From: Diplolepis rosae
Lineage: Eukaryota; Arthropoda; Insecta; Hymenoptera; Diplolepididae
NCBI GenBank assembly: GCA_030998225.1
Contig: JAPYXD010000743.1
Span: 1,054,001 to 1,118,000 of the forward strand
Length of the DNA stretch: 64,000 nucleotides
Direction: 5' to 3'
The translations under genes were made by a program, and so were the position numbers. This document shows positions 43,666-54,489 of the stretch, piece after piece. The notes under the pieces were generated by a model. The model made no database searches. It worked only from the letters and a program-made list of their open reading frames with translations, and was not told where the DNA came from. Numbering within the stretch: the stretch's first letter is position 1; the number at the start of each line of letters is the position of its first letter.

Positions 43666-43820
43666 ACTTTTTCCTGAGCTTCCAAAATGTTTTTCTGGTA
43701 TCTGAAAGTTTTTTTACCTGCATGTAAAAAACGAAATGATAATTACTTAAATTTTTTATAAAAGAAATCCTATGTTAGCAACTCCCTTTGTCCTGTATTT
43801 TTTAGATTCAGAATAAATTA

Positions 43821-43852
43821 CGTATGAGGGCTTCGATCAGAGCCGAAACATC
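43821..43852 (+). ncRNA. Hammerhead-like motif 4 (degenerate)
   Basis: cgtatgag, a 4-bp stem (ggct / agcc) with an 8-nt loop, then gaaacatc. The first box has lost the ctga start, but the stem and gaaac box match the other Penelope-linked motifs. Confidence 0.4.
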
Positions 43853-44029
43853 TGATTATGTTAAACGCTTAGTTTTTATTAACCTTGGACCCTGAAGCCA
43901 ACTGTCAACATCAACACATATCTTCAATTATTAATTAAGCGTCAATGCAAGTTCAGAATATCGCAACTTGGTCTCGTTCTACAACAATAATGTCACACGT
44001 ATTATACACTAGCACGGCATGTCAACCTT

Positions 44030-44410
44030 CTAAGTATTTATATACCATTACCTTACGTACAAGGACTCTATGAAAAAATGTCGGGTATCCTAAAACCATT
44101 TAACGTAAAAATTGCTCCCCGTAATATCAACGACCTATCACACCTTTTCAAAACAGCCAAAGACCCAATCCCGTTGCTTGATACCGCTGATGCCGTCTAC
44201 AATATACCATGTTCAGATTGTACAGCTACTTATATCGGCACGACCAAACGCTCTTTAAAAACCAGAATCCATTAACATCAAAAAGATGTCTATAAACCTC
44301 CAGAAAAATGGACTGCCTTAACAAAACACGCATGGCACCAAGATCACAAATTTCATTTTGATGAAGTCACAATAATAGACGAAATTACCCACATAGCCTC
44401 TAATTAATCT
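44030..44410 (+). pseudogene. Penelope-like GIY-YIG endonuclease fragment
   Basis: The stretch before ATG 44078 reads LPYVQGLYEKMSG, the RT-endonuclease linker. Then comes NDLSHLFKTAKDPIP and the core VYNIPCSDCTATYIGTTKRS with LKTRIH, i.e. the YIGxT and Arg residues of the nuclease. A TAA at 44273 breaks the frame where the conserved His follows; hydrophilic sequence with KHAWHQDHKFHFDE continues to about 44400 and is typical of the domain end. Confidence 0.75.
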
Positions 44411-44540
44411 CATATTCTGTAAATCAAAGGACTGATACAGAAAATTTATCAGTTTTTTATCTTCCTCTTTGGAACAACCAAGTTTAACCCCATTCAAAAA
44501 TTATATTAAAATTATGAAATACATAAACACATAAACTCTC

Positions 44541-44849
44541 TGAAAAGCCCAAAATATGCCGACAAAACCGTTATGTCTCCGGTTACGATTTATGGTCTTC
44601 TCTCATTGTCCCAACAGTCCAGTCATCTCCAGCACATCCTTTTTCTTTCTCCAATTCAAATCCCTATAAGAAAAAAATCTTACCCTTACCTTAAAAATCT
44701 TACTTTAACTATGCATGCTTTAAAGCCAAAACATAACTCAGCTTACGATCCAACCTCTCAGGAAAGAGTGTGTGCCGTTTGAGTTATGTGGTTCCCCAGA
44801 AAACGGAAAAGGAAAAATAGGAAAATAAACTATATATAATATTATATAC
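44541..44849. other. Unassigned
   Basis: A 69-codon frame at 44573 has no domain. Probably decayed Penelope 3' sequence. Confidence 0.3.
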
Positions 44850-45060
44850 TTTTATGTGCCTCCGGCGCGTAAACTTGTTTTCATGCTACAGTTCGAGAGT
44901 AGAGTAATGTTGGGTAATACGATACAGAGGAATTTAACGTTAAAATTGAACTGCGCATGCGCCTATTACGATACAGCGGAGCGTAATCTTCTTGTTATTC
45001 TTCTTCTTCTTCGTTGAGCGTTGGCACCATACTGACAAAGCCTTGTAAATTTGAACTACG
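44850..45060 (-). repeat. Dispersed family X, partial reversed copy
   Basis: It begins with tatgtgcctccggcgcgtaa, the same end as copy C in reverse, and contains aactgcgcatgcgcctatta and the cttcttcttc stretch. It breaks off where the next TIR element starts. Confidence 0.7.
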
Positions 45061-46016
45061 TAGGGGAGAGTCGGGTAGCTCCGGCCATCGGGTAGCCCCG
45101 GCCACTCATGACATTGAATAAACTGTACTCTCTGCGAAAATAAATTAACATTTTTTTCTTTCAGAATTGTGCCAAAGTGTAATTTTAATGATATGGAGTC
45201 GTATCTTTCATCAACTTAAAAGAAAATCCGGTCTAAATATTTCATCTCTAGAAAACAGGTGCATTTTGAGAAATATGTACCATCTTTATTATAAAATATT
45301 TCTAAAGCTAAAAGAAATATCAGATTGGTTCTGATTGGGATATATAAATTCACTTTCTAACAATGTGACCTCTAATTTTTGTTTAATATTTTCGCGTATT
45401 TTTTTATTTACTGCAGTTTTAGTGAAACTTGTCAGAGTCGGATAGCCCTGGCCATTTCGTGTCGGATAGCCCTGGCCACATTTTTCTGCTAAGTTTCTAA
45501 GTTTTCCCACACACACGTGTCACAAATAATTGCAACCTCTTGATCGGAAATTCATGAAACCTTTTAAACAAGCATATTCGGAAAAGTGGGCTTTATGGAT
45601 GCGCAGGAATACTGCACTGAGAAGAAAATGCTATTGAATCAAAAGCATGTATATCATGGATTCAAATCAATATGCTATAAAATTAGTAACATATTTATTG
45701 GTTCTTGTAGTATATTTTTATGAATTAATAGTATATGTACATGCTTTTGATTTAATAGCATTTTTTTCTTAGTGAAATATCTCGGTTTTTTCGATGGCCG
45801 GGGGTACCCGACACTATTTTGTAGTAATCTATTTTAAATCTCACTTTAATCGCTTTGTTTTCTTCCAAAATATGTTTATTTCTTATTTTCCTCTTTGCAG
45901 GTTGTTGGTAGAAACATTGACATTATAACTAACCTTCTAAATTTTAATTTTGATCCCTATAAGCCAAGTTATTATCAAAAAAGCTTAAGTGGCCGGTACT
46001 ACCCGACTCTCCCCTA
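45061..46016. repeat. TIR element with taggggagagtcggg ends
   Basis: It starts taggggagagtcgggtagct and ends with the reverse complement (acccgactctccccta). Internal copies of the end sequence recur as tcggatagccctggccat-type units near 45433-45480 and 45790. A smaller inverted repeat is nested at 45615-45774. Confidence 0.75.
45615..45774. repeat. 160-bp MITE nested in the TIR element
   Basis: Ends cactgagaagaaaatgctat and its near reverse complement, with caaaagcatgta in both arms. Confidence 0.65.
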
Positions 46017-46364
46017 TTTTGTTTCTTCGAAATTACGTGTTTTTTGTTAAATAAATGAAAGTCACTTCTTTATTATACATTTTTTTGCAAATCTGATTGC
46101 ACCATTCGAAAGCTGAGACAATTTTGCATTAATAACGACTAGTCTCGATTTTTTTGAACATCTGATTTGATATCAAAAAGAACCTGTTGACAAGAGTATA
46201 GAAAAGGTGTCCAGTTGGGCGTTAATGGGTTAACTCCCAAAGTACAGACATTTGTTACCACCCCTTTTCAAAGAACAAGGGGTAGAATTTTCACCCATAA
46301 CGTCCGTGACGGTATTTTTAAATGGCAATAAGTTCCTTTCTAGAAATGCGAATTGAATTTTCTA

Positions 46365-47574
46365 ATGGTGATTTCGAAAGGATTTTTTACGCCCTTTCAT
46401 CCTATTATATCCATTCTTTATTATGTTTCCATTTTCATCAGATATTACTGACTTAAATGTTTATTTAACATTTTTCTATCATTTGGGCACTTTTTATTTT
46501 TTTCAAACTAATATAAAAAAAAGCTTAACTTTTTTACAACAAATTCCTGTAAAGACAAAATGGGATGGCTGATAGTATCGGAGATATGGGGCTCGATTGA
46601 AGCGAACCTCTCACCCGCGCGTTCGTGAAAGTCTCAATCACCGCGGCTACGGGCTGCGCCACTGCCGCTGTCCTGTAAGTAGCCAATAAAATAAATAATA
46701 GTTCATTGTTTCACCACTAGGTCGCCAGAGGTACACTCTCTCGGATAAAAAACATCGTGCTAATGTTCTATAAGATAGAGAAAAATCTCGCTCCTCGCTA
46801 CTTTATATTGGTCGTTTAGAAGGAGTCGATACTCGATACTTTAGAATCTGTATAGCGTTTAAATCCTTTGACAAATATTAGAAAATAATCACTTTTTGAT
46901 GTTAAATAAGACATTTTTATTATTTAATTTTCGTTTTGTTTCTCCTGAAATCCAAAATATCTTTTGTTTTAGATCACAAGTTTATGTTTAATAGTTAAGC
47001 AAACAGTCATTCTTTGCAATTCAACGGAAGCTCACACATAAATCATGAAAGAACTAAACACTGTATTCAGCAAATTAATCACAATTCCAGGCACCCTAAA
47101 GTACCACACTTTTATTCCAAACGCAAATGGTCAACTGCAACTAAAAAAAGTTTTCATTTGCAACCAGATTCGGTCTAATTCTTAAGAAAACCGCAAATCC
47201 CGCTTTTAAAAAACAAGAAAATACGCAAAAAAGAGACGAACAACTTAGATTACTTTGAACTCTGAGAATCATGCATACGGCCAAATGCACCAGCTCCTGT
47301 CCCATGCCTGCGTGCAGACAAAAGGCTCACTTCAATCGAGCCACATATCTCCGGTACTATCAGCCATCCCATTTTGTCTTCACAGGAATCTGGTGTAAGA
47401 AAGTAAAGCTTTCTTTTGATATTAGTTTTGAGAAAATCAAAGATGCCCACTTGGTACTTCCACGTGGTATATATCTGTAGGTTTTTTTAGGCGGCGCGAC
47501 GATAAGAAAACTATGAAACTCTTGACTTTCTACTAATTTGACGACTCTCTGGCTCGATTATTCTGCGACGCTAT
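46365..47574. repeat. 1.2-kb inverted repeat, right arm
   Basis: A mirror of 42005-43212. The enclosed 3.15 kb holds Penelope, family X and the TIR element. The arms contain GC-richer blocks (cacccgcgcgttcgtgaaag near 46613). Confidence 0.85.
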
Positions 47575-47729
47575 TCTGAAAATATGAAGACAATCGAAAC
47601 ACATGACATAAAATGTCAGTTTAAAAATAATGCCCCTTATATCCTTTCAAATTGTATTTTATACCAACGAAATTGCAATCTACAATTTCATGCACGAATT
47701 TCAATTAAAATTTTATACTTAGAAATTTA

Positions 47730-48035
47730 AATCCCACCTTCCAAAATGTTTTTCTGGTATTTAGAGATTTACTTTATGTGAAAGAATTATTTACCTTACA
47801 GTAATCTCAAAGTTTTTTTAGCTACATGTAAAAAACGAAATGTTGATTACTTAAAATTTTTTTATAAAAGAAATCTTATGTTAGGAACTCCCTTTGTCCT
47901 GTATTTTCTAGATTCATAATAAATTGATGATGAGGGCTCCGATCAGAGCGGAAACATCTGATTTTGTTAAACGCTGTTTTCATTAACGTTGGACCCTAAA
48001 GCCAACTATCAACATCAACACATATCTTCAATAGA
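47730..48035 (+). mobile_element. Second copy of the Penelope tail
   Basis: A direct repeat of 43670-43927 with an extra block of about 50 bp near 47765-47815. It ends at atcaacacatatcttcaat, the same point at which homology ends in the first copy, which suggests a true element boundary. Confidence 0.6.
47927..47958 (+). ncRNA. Hammerhead-like motif 5 (degenerate)
   Basis: atgatgag (box lacking the initial c), a stem ggctc / gagcg with the last pair lost, then gaaacatc. It is homologous to motif 4, with a better first box and a weaker stem. Confidence 0.4.
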
Positions 48036-48144
48036 GCGGCCGGATGCAATATGGTAATCGGTCGAGCGCTCGAAACCTCGTAAAAGCCATTGGACACGTT
48101 GTGACGTCACGAGTAAAAACTGAAAGTCTGAAATCACATGAATA

Positions 48145-48674
48145 ATAGTATATTATATGCCTAGGCGCATAATGAGGGTTATTACGCGACGAGCGACAAT
48201 GCTCGCAGGAGATCGTAGCCAAGTTGTAGCTAAGGCAAAGCCGAGACGAAGCCGAGGCGCGATCAGTCCTGCGAGCATTTTGAGCGAGTCTCGTAATTAC
48301 CCGAATTGCGTGCATTGGCACACTCGAATCCAATCTGAAAAGGTCAAAATTGCCATGATTATCGCTCATCTGACTTGACATTTCGCGAATACTTCTGGCC
48401 AGTTTGATTTTCTCGATCTTGTGTAGTTGTAGCGTATTGTAATAGACGCATACGCAGTTCAAATTTACAAGGCTTTGTCAGTATAGTGCCAACGCTCAAC
48501 GAAGAAGAAGAAGAATAAGAAGAAGATTACGCACCGCTGTATCGTAATAGGCGCATGCGCAGTTTAATTTGTACGTTACATTCCTCTGTATCGTAATACA
48601 CAATATTACGCTACTCTCAACTGTAGCGTCAAAATGAGTTTACGCGCCGGAGGCACATACAAAATATAGTATTA
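48145..48674 (+). repeat. Dispersed family X, copy C
   Basis: The best-preserved copy. Ends aatagtatattatatgcct and the reverse complement of taatactatattttgtatgt form an imperfect TIR of about 30 bp. The interior has the gaagccgaggcg units and two gcgcatgcgc-type palindromes. Frames on both strands (48028-48462, 48157-48378) are incidental. Confidence 0.75.
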
Positions 48675-50430
48675 TAGAACTCTTAAAATCAAACCGAGGT
48701 TGAATTGATATTCCTTTTATAAAGTTCATACTTTTGACAATGAAAAATAAAATTTACAGATTTTTCACACTAGAGAAACTATGCTTTTCAATGCACAACT
48801 CGACGAAAATTGGTTAAATTACTAGTGAAATTAATAGTTATTAGTATCAATCTATTCGTGATGCTTCAGCGATTCCTACACGCTAATAAAATTAAAGTGG
48901 TAAAAAATGTATAATTTATCAATAATATTTTAATTGAAAGTTAAAACCATGTTTTTCCAAGAGGAAAAACTTTCGGACTGTTAGTGCTATGGAAAACTTC
49001 CAGCGACAAAGTTGTTCCTTAATAATTGAGGCAAGTTTTCACAGGTTTGGAAATCAATCAACAAAGATTTAAGTAGTTAAAATGCGATGTGAAACTGTAA
49101 ACGCTCGGCACGCGCATGACCGAATCCCACTCAGATTCAACAGCCTTATGTGCCATCGTCAATAAAATATTCTATTTATTGGTGAACAATGACAAATAAT
49201 CTTGAGAAAATAATATTTATATTTCAGACTCAATTTACATCAGGTTAGATACATATTTTGTATATGTTTTTAATATTTACAGTAAAACGACTAAAACACT
49301 ATATATACCTATATATGTGGATTTTTATATCATTTTCGTTGCCCGTTTTTTCAACACAATGGGGATGAAGTTTCAGACATATATTCTGACGAAAATTATT
49401 TTTTTTCTTTATCCACGTAATATGTCCAAACTTTAATAATAATAGGTGTGAAATCCATCCTACATTTCTAAATGCAATATCTTGCTCAAAAACAAAAACT
49501 GACCGGAAATTCTTTGATTTTTAGTTAGACGGTAAATTCTCGCTCAAAATTAGAAACTTCTAATATTTTTCACATCCCTAGTAGGCAAAAGAGGGGATAC
49601 CGCAATGCACGAACTTTTCTTTCATTTAAATAAAAAATTCGGAAAAATTGTGAAAATTTAAAATACACAAATAAGTTTTCTCTGTGTGCTTACGCCGGTT
49701 CGGAATAAAATTTCTGGAAAAATATTCTGAAGCTTTTCTTTGTTTTTATCTTTTTAAGTCAATTCATGATTCACCTTCGAAGAGGAAACATGTAATTAAT
49801 CGCTAACAACGGTAACTTTTTACATTAAATAAGTTGAAATTTTTCAAAAATGTATTACGGTTCGTGAAAATGTCCCAAGAAACAAATCTTCAAGTTGGTA
49901 GGAAAGAATCAAAGAATCCCGAAAAGTGGAGCCGGAATATCGGGAAGAAAGCCAGAAACAATGTACACTTGGTACAAATTATTATTGAGCCTGCGAAAAA
50001 GTATTAATCTTCAAATAACAATTAAATAACATTATCAGCATCATAATTCTATTATATTTGATACCAGGTCTAGAAGTATGAAACCGGAATTTCCCTATAG
50101 ATGGTGCTTGCCATCAGTTATGGGATCGTACGACCGCTTCTGCAGCGCCATCTTCTCCCTCTAGCAGCTGAGAAAGATTTTCAGTAGACAACAACCCAAG
50201 TTCGATACAGCAGTGTATTTACTACAAGCATCAACATGTCGAGTTTTGAGCATACTCAATAATAATATTGCTATTCTTGAAAGCAAAATTATCTATTTTT
50301 GCCTGAGGTCTAATTTTCGTGATCGTACTACCTTAATGAAACTTCAGACGTACTTATATTATAAATGTCTACTAAATATTAATAAATAATTATATTATAT
50401 GTATCATAAATCATAATTATAATAATTAAT
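48675..50430. other. Unassigned apart from a short dispersed repeat
   Basis: 48945-49045 repeats 2145-2270. At about 50066 the sequence aagtatgaaaccggaatttc looks like a mariner-type end, but no partner end or gene follows. Otherwise AT-rich with no gene. Confidence 0.4.
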
Positions 50431-50439
50431 TAATTACAT

Positions 50440-50650
50440 TAATGTAAAAAAATATTTTATAAATAATTTATGAAAAAAGTTGATTTATATTTATTTGAGT
50501 AAGGCGCAAAAACTCTAGTCACGACACTTACTCTCACATGCTTTGAATAACTTTCGCAGTGACTATATAAGGAAGTTCGAAGTTTTATGTATCAGGATTC
50601 TGAGCGAGCGTGTGCATGATTCGACGAAAGTGTATCGCCCTATACAGGGT
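50440..50650 (+). repeat. Dispersed repeat, inverse of 39.44-39.66 kb
   Basis: The same ttactctcac, gactatataagg and gattcgacgaaag landmarks in opposite orientation. The TATA-like box could be a retroelement promoter, but no element body is recognised. Confidence 0.6.
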
Positions 50651-50814
50651 GAGGCACATAAAGTGTTACAGAGCTATAGCACTCAAACTATTCATCATAT
50701 CAAAAAATATTTCAGAGAAAAGTTTCAGTGTTCGAGAAGTCCGTCATACTGGACCACCCTATTTTTTTATTGGCGGAGGTGCTGAAGCTACGTCAAGTTC
50801 AACTCTACTTTTTA

Positions 50815-51575
50815 AAATGGAACCATGTATTTTTCTTTCGATGAAATTATTACCGACTTTAAGACGAATTCAGCGACCTACAACACAAGGTCTTTCTAGT
50901 CACGCAAAGTATGAAAATAGTTGAAAAATCGAAACATATCGGAATAATCACTTTCAAAGGATCCACTAACCTTCAAACAAATATGGACCAATGTCGTGAT
51001 CGCCGACAATGCCGCACCAACAATTAACGGACCACGGATGTTGAAATGGTACAGTTCTCATCCATCGCGGATTCTCATTTGTCCAATAATGCATATTATG
51101 TCTATTCACATTTCCCGTATTTGGGAAGTTAGCTTCACCAGAAAAAAGCACATGACACAAAAATGAGACATCTGTGCGCATTTTTCTACGAATCCAATTA
51201 CAGAAATTGACGCGTTTTAGGAAATCATTGCCGTATTGCCTGATGTAATGACATGCGATACGGATAGAACTTGTGTTGATGTAAGATTCTTAATACAGAT
51301 CGCTGACTAAATCCACTCTTTTTTTTCCCTTTGCCTGCTGTTCGCATGTGGATTTAGTGCAGCAAAAGCTAAGATAGCAGCCGCATTATTTTCTGCCGAT
51401 GTCAACAATACCCTATTAATGTGTATTATCACGGGTATCGTAAGAAATAAAAAGAAATGAAAATGATTTTTCGACTATTTTCATACTTTGCGTGACTAGA
51501 ATAACCTTGTATTGTAGCTCGCTGAATTCGTCTTAAAATCGGTAATAATGTGAAAGAAAATACATGGGAAAAATT
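50815..51575 (-). mobile_element. Mariner/Tc1-superfamily relic with long TIRs
   Basis: Inverted repeats of about 105 bp (50820-50930 and 51460-51575) enclose a minus-strand transposase fragment. Shared TIR landmarks are ctagtcacgcaaagtatgaa and cgaattcagcga or its variant. Internally deleted. Confidence 0.65.
50966..51300 (-). pseudogene. Tc1/mariner-superfamily transposase fragment
   Basis: A fragment spanning the first catalytic region. Before the frame start it reads FCNWIRRKMRTDVSFLCHV, then LFSGEANFPNTG where the usual motif is FSDEA (the catalytic Asp is Gly here), then NRHNMHYWTNENP and the WSVNCWCGIVGDHDIGPYLF strand. The second and third catalytic residues are absent because of the internal deletion. 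Confidence 0.75.
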
Positions 51576-52286
51576 ATTTTTTTCTAACAGTTCACTACAA
51601 AAGCAGTTTTGAATATAAAATGTAACCCTTGCACTTGAAATGCGCGAAAGAGTACAAGCTTTCAAAAAGTTATAGTACACATTTCGTTGTTTTTTTTTGT
51701 AATAACAATATAGTACATTTTTATATCCAATTGAATTTTTTTTTAATTTGGAACTAATTTTTTTCCGATTTTTTTGTTTCTAAATTTTTGTTGAAGTTTT
51801 TTCAATATGCAGGCAAAATGTTGAAATGGAAAAATGAAAACTGTAGGTGTAATTAATTTATAAAATCTGTTCCGCGCGTTGCAACAAGCGAGCTCGCACG
51901 CTGCAACTACGCTTAAGCTTGTTTAGGCATGCTCGGACTCGAAGCACGTGTGGCAGTGAACCGCTGCAATGGGCGGGACAGATTTTATAAATTAATTACA
52001 CCTACAGTTTTCATTTTTCCATTTCAACATTTTGCCTGCATATTGAAAAAACTTCAACAAAAATTTAGAAACAAAAGAATCGGAAAAAAATTAGTTCCAA
52101 ATTTAAAAAAAATTCAATTGGATATAAAAATGTACTATATTGTTATTACAAAAAAAACAACGAAATGTGTGCTATAACTTTTTTGAAAGCTTGTACTCTT
52201 TCGCGCATTTCAAGTGCAAGGGTTACATTTTATATTCAAAACTGCTTTTACAGTGAGCTGTCAGAAAAAAAAAATTTTCCCGTGTA
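51561..52286. repeat. Foldback element, 313-bp arms
   Basis: Arms 51561-51873 and 51974-52286 are near-perfect reverse complements around a 100-bp GC-rich spacer (gcgagctcgcacgctgc and cactgccacacgtgctt-like sequence). The ends read tacatgggaaaa and the reverse of tacacgggaaaa. It abuts the mariner relic's right TIR. The 82-codon frame at 51929 is incidental. Confidence 0.8.
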
Positions 52287-52439
52287 CTTTAGTATATGGC
52301 GTTATAGTGTATTAAAATAGGCTGATAAGGTATTTTCACGAGGACCAATAAATCAATTTTTTTATCGTCCGCATCACTTTTTTTGTAATCAAAGTGCCAC
52401 CTTGAAACACAAATATGGTCGGCACGGTCGGTATTCGCA

Positions 52440-52900
52440 CAAATATATTAATTTGTTGCACATTTTTTCACATTCATGAATAGATACGGCCCAACACTAG
52501 TTGGGGCAGTACCGGCAAAAATGTTGCCGAAGATCGGTTGCCAATATCGTGCCGTGGCTAGAATGATAACTCTGGTATGCACTTGACAGCCAATTCTGGC
52601 CCAAACTCTGGCCGCCAACATTTGTTGCCGGCACAGCAACGGGCCGATTCTGTGCTGAATTCTAGTTTTCTCACTTCTAGAATGGTTTGCCTTGGTAAAA
52701 GTAGCACTTGGCCTAATAATGTGCTGTCTATGGGCCGGACTCTTGCTCTTCTACTTTCGGGACTAGATGCCATACTAAAAGTGACAATCGGCTTGGTATA
52801 GGGCCGATACTGGGCCAAGTTTTGGCTGAAGGTCGACACTGGCCCAATAAAAATAGCCGACTGTTGGCTGCCAAGGTTGGGCCAATATTATGCCGTATTA
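52440..52900. repeat. Degenerate ggccnatat-type repeat block
   Basis: Many imperfect short units of the type ttggcccaata / ggccgattc / gttgccgg on both strands, GC-richer than the flanks. Probably a decayed non-autonomous element. Frames over it on both strands are incidental. Confidence 0.45.
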
Positions 52901-53463
52901 TCAGGTTGCATTTTTTCGTCTTGTGTTTTTAATGAGCGTGGAAAGTTTCATTGAGAATAAAATAACCCAAAAAAAGTTTCAATTGGATAAAAATTATAGA
53001 TTTTATCTATTCGGAGTGGGTTGGCAAATTTTAACTGTTCTTAACTTATTTTATTTGCAATGAAGATTTCCATACTTCCAGTAGAAAAACAGGATAAAAG
53101 ATTATTCATATCCAATATTCTGAAAAAATGGTAGCATTCACTAGCTATTTTCTCTAATCTCTGTACAATTCTACCTCAATAAGCAGGTGGTTTTTCATTC
53201 AAATTAAGCTTTGGTAGCATAAAAGTAAGGAGGTGCTGCTCTCCTCGAGGAAGCATGGTAACATTTGTTCCATGATAGTTTTAATCGAATATTCCTAGAG
53301 AGGTGCATCATATGCAACAAAGACTACTCCAAACGATTATATAATAAAAAAATACGGCTGTATGAAACAACTTTAAAACTGGATTTAGCTAATGATTTTT
53401 TATCTTTTAAATATATGACAAAGAATTCAAGTATTATAATTATGAGAACAAAATTTACATCAC

Positions 53464-53779
53464 CTTCCTTGGGAGCGACCAGAACAGCATTAGAATATTT
53501 TTCCATAGCTTTCACAAAGTTACCACTTCCAAAGAATTTATTCCCTTCCTCTTTCAATTTCATGGCTTTAATTGAATCTTTATGTTCGGGATTTTCTACT
53601 TCAACTGTCAAATCATGGGCTTCTGGGTAGCTTAGTATAAAAGCAACTCTTTGGGCACCAGTGTTCAGTGCTCCAAAATTTTTAAACTCCTGTGCACTAA
53701 TTGCTCCACGTAGTGCGATTAAATTTGACCGAAAGAAATTGCTCACATCTGTATCAAAATCTTCCAAAATTTCAGCCAT
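53464..53779 (-). CDS. First coding exon of a TPR protein, SMYD4-like
   Basis: ATG at 53779, 105 codons plus one base, ending at an AAG|GTGATG donor (53463/53462). The N-terminal part is helical and unlike any named domain. Residues 71-105 (KAMKLKEEGNKFFGSGNFVK onward, ending VAPKE) form the first TPR helix pair with the GNxxF and A-x-x-Y signature. In SET/MYND protein 4 this TPR unit precedes the split SET and MYND domains, and the N-terminal layout matches, but I see no SET or MYND exon in the window. The next exon should lie at lower coordinates beyond the repeats. The frame reading on past the donor is intron. Confidence 0.6.
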
Positions 53780-54489
53780 TTTATGTTTGATCTTCTATTT
53801 AAGCATATATCTTTTTTTTTTAAATACCGAACAGAAAATTTTTTTTTTTTTTTTTGATAACTTGAATTGATTGTGAATGAAAAAAAATTGTTTTCAGAAG
53901 AATATATGGAAGTTGTTATATATTTTCTGTGAGTGCACTAATGAGAAGAAAAGCGACGCTCACGGAATAAAAAACGACAGTAATCTTATCTTCCTGTAAT
54001 TTATCACTACAAACGGTGAATGAAAAACGTTTTTAAATCGTCAACGCCTGACGGTCGAAGATTTTAAACTAGCAAAGATCCGGCTTTCGTTGGATAGAAA
54101 CACAGCGCATACTATTTTCGTGCATCTATTTTCAAACTAATCACAATCTAGAAAGAGAATTTGGAGAGGTGTAGAAGGTTGGGGATAACTTATATTCTTG
54201 TAATGTAATTCGAATTTTTAATTTTGTATTAAATTGTTCCATGAAACTTGCAAAAAATATTAATATCTGATATTGGATGTACCAAATAGTTAGATTTTAT
54301 ACTCCAATGATAAATTAAATAATAATTGTGAATGAATAAATGCAAGTATTTGATTCAAATTAATGCTTTATTACAATAGTGAGGACTGTAGTGGGCATTT
54401 AGTATGTTTATAATTTAAGTACAAAGAGCTCACTTGGATTTTTTTAAACGTTTCACTTATATTAAAATAAAAAATATATATGGGTCATT
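53780..54489. other. Upstream region of the SMYD4-like gene
   Basis: A t-tract near 53838-53856 and AT-rich sequence. The minus-strand promoter is presumably here, but no core element can be singled out. Confidence 0.3.

Larger units (their letters stand above)
43670..44540 (+). mobile_element. Penelope-like fragments (D): tail followed by endonuclease part
   Basis: Bases 43670-43927 are a 3' tail with a hammerhead-like motif, present again at 47730-48035. Immediately after it, 44030-44400 encodes a GIY-YIG fragment on plus. Tail-before-gene order is what tandem or partly tandem Penelope copies show (a terminal repeat joined to the next, 5'-truncated unit). Confidence 0.6.

Noticed and set aside
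45061..46016. GC-rich ccggcca units as regulatory sites
   Set aside because: They are internal copies of the element's own terminal sequence, so transposon structure explains them.
50066..50110. Left end of another mariner
   Set aside because: The sequence resembles a mariner-type end, but no matching right end or transposase is present.
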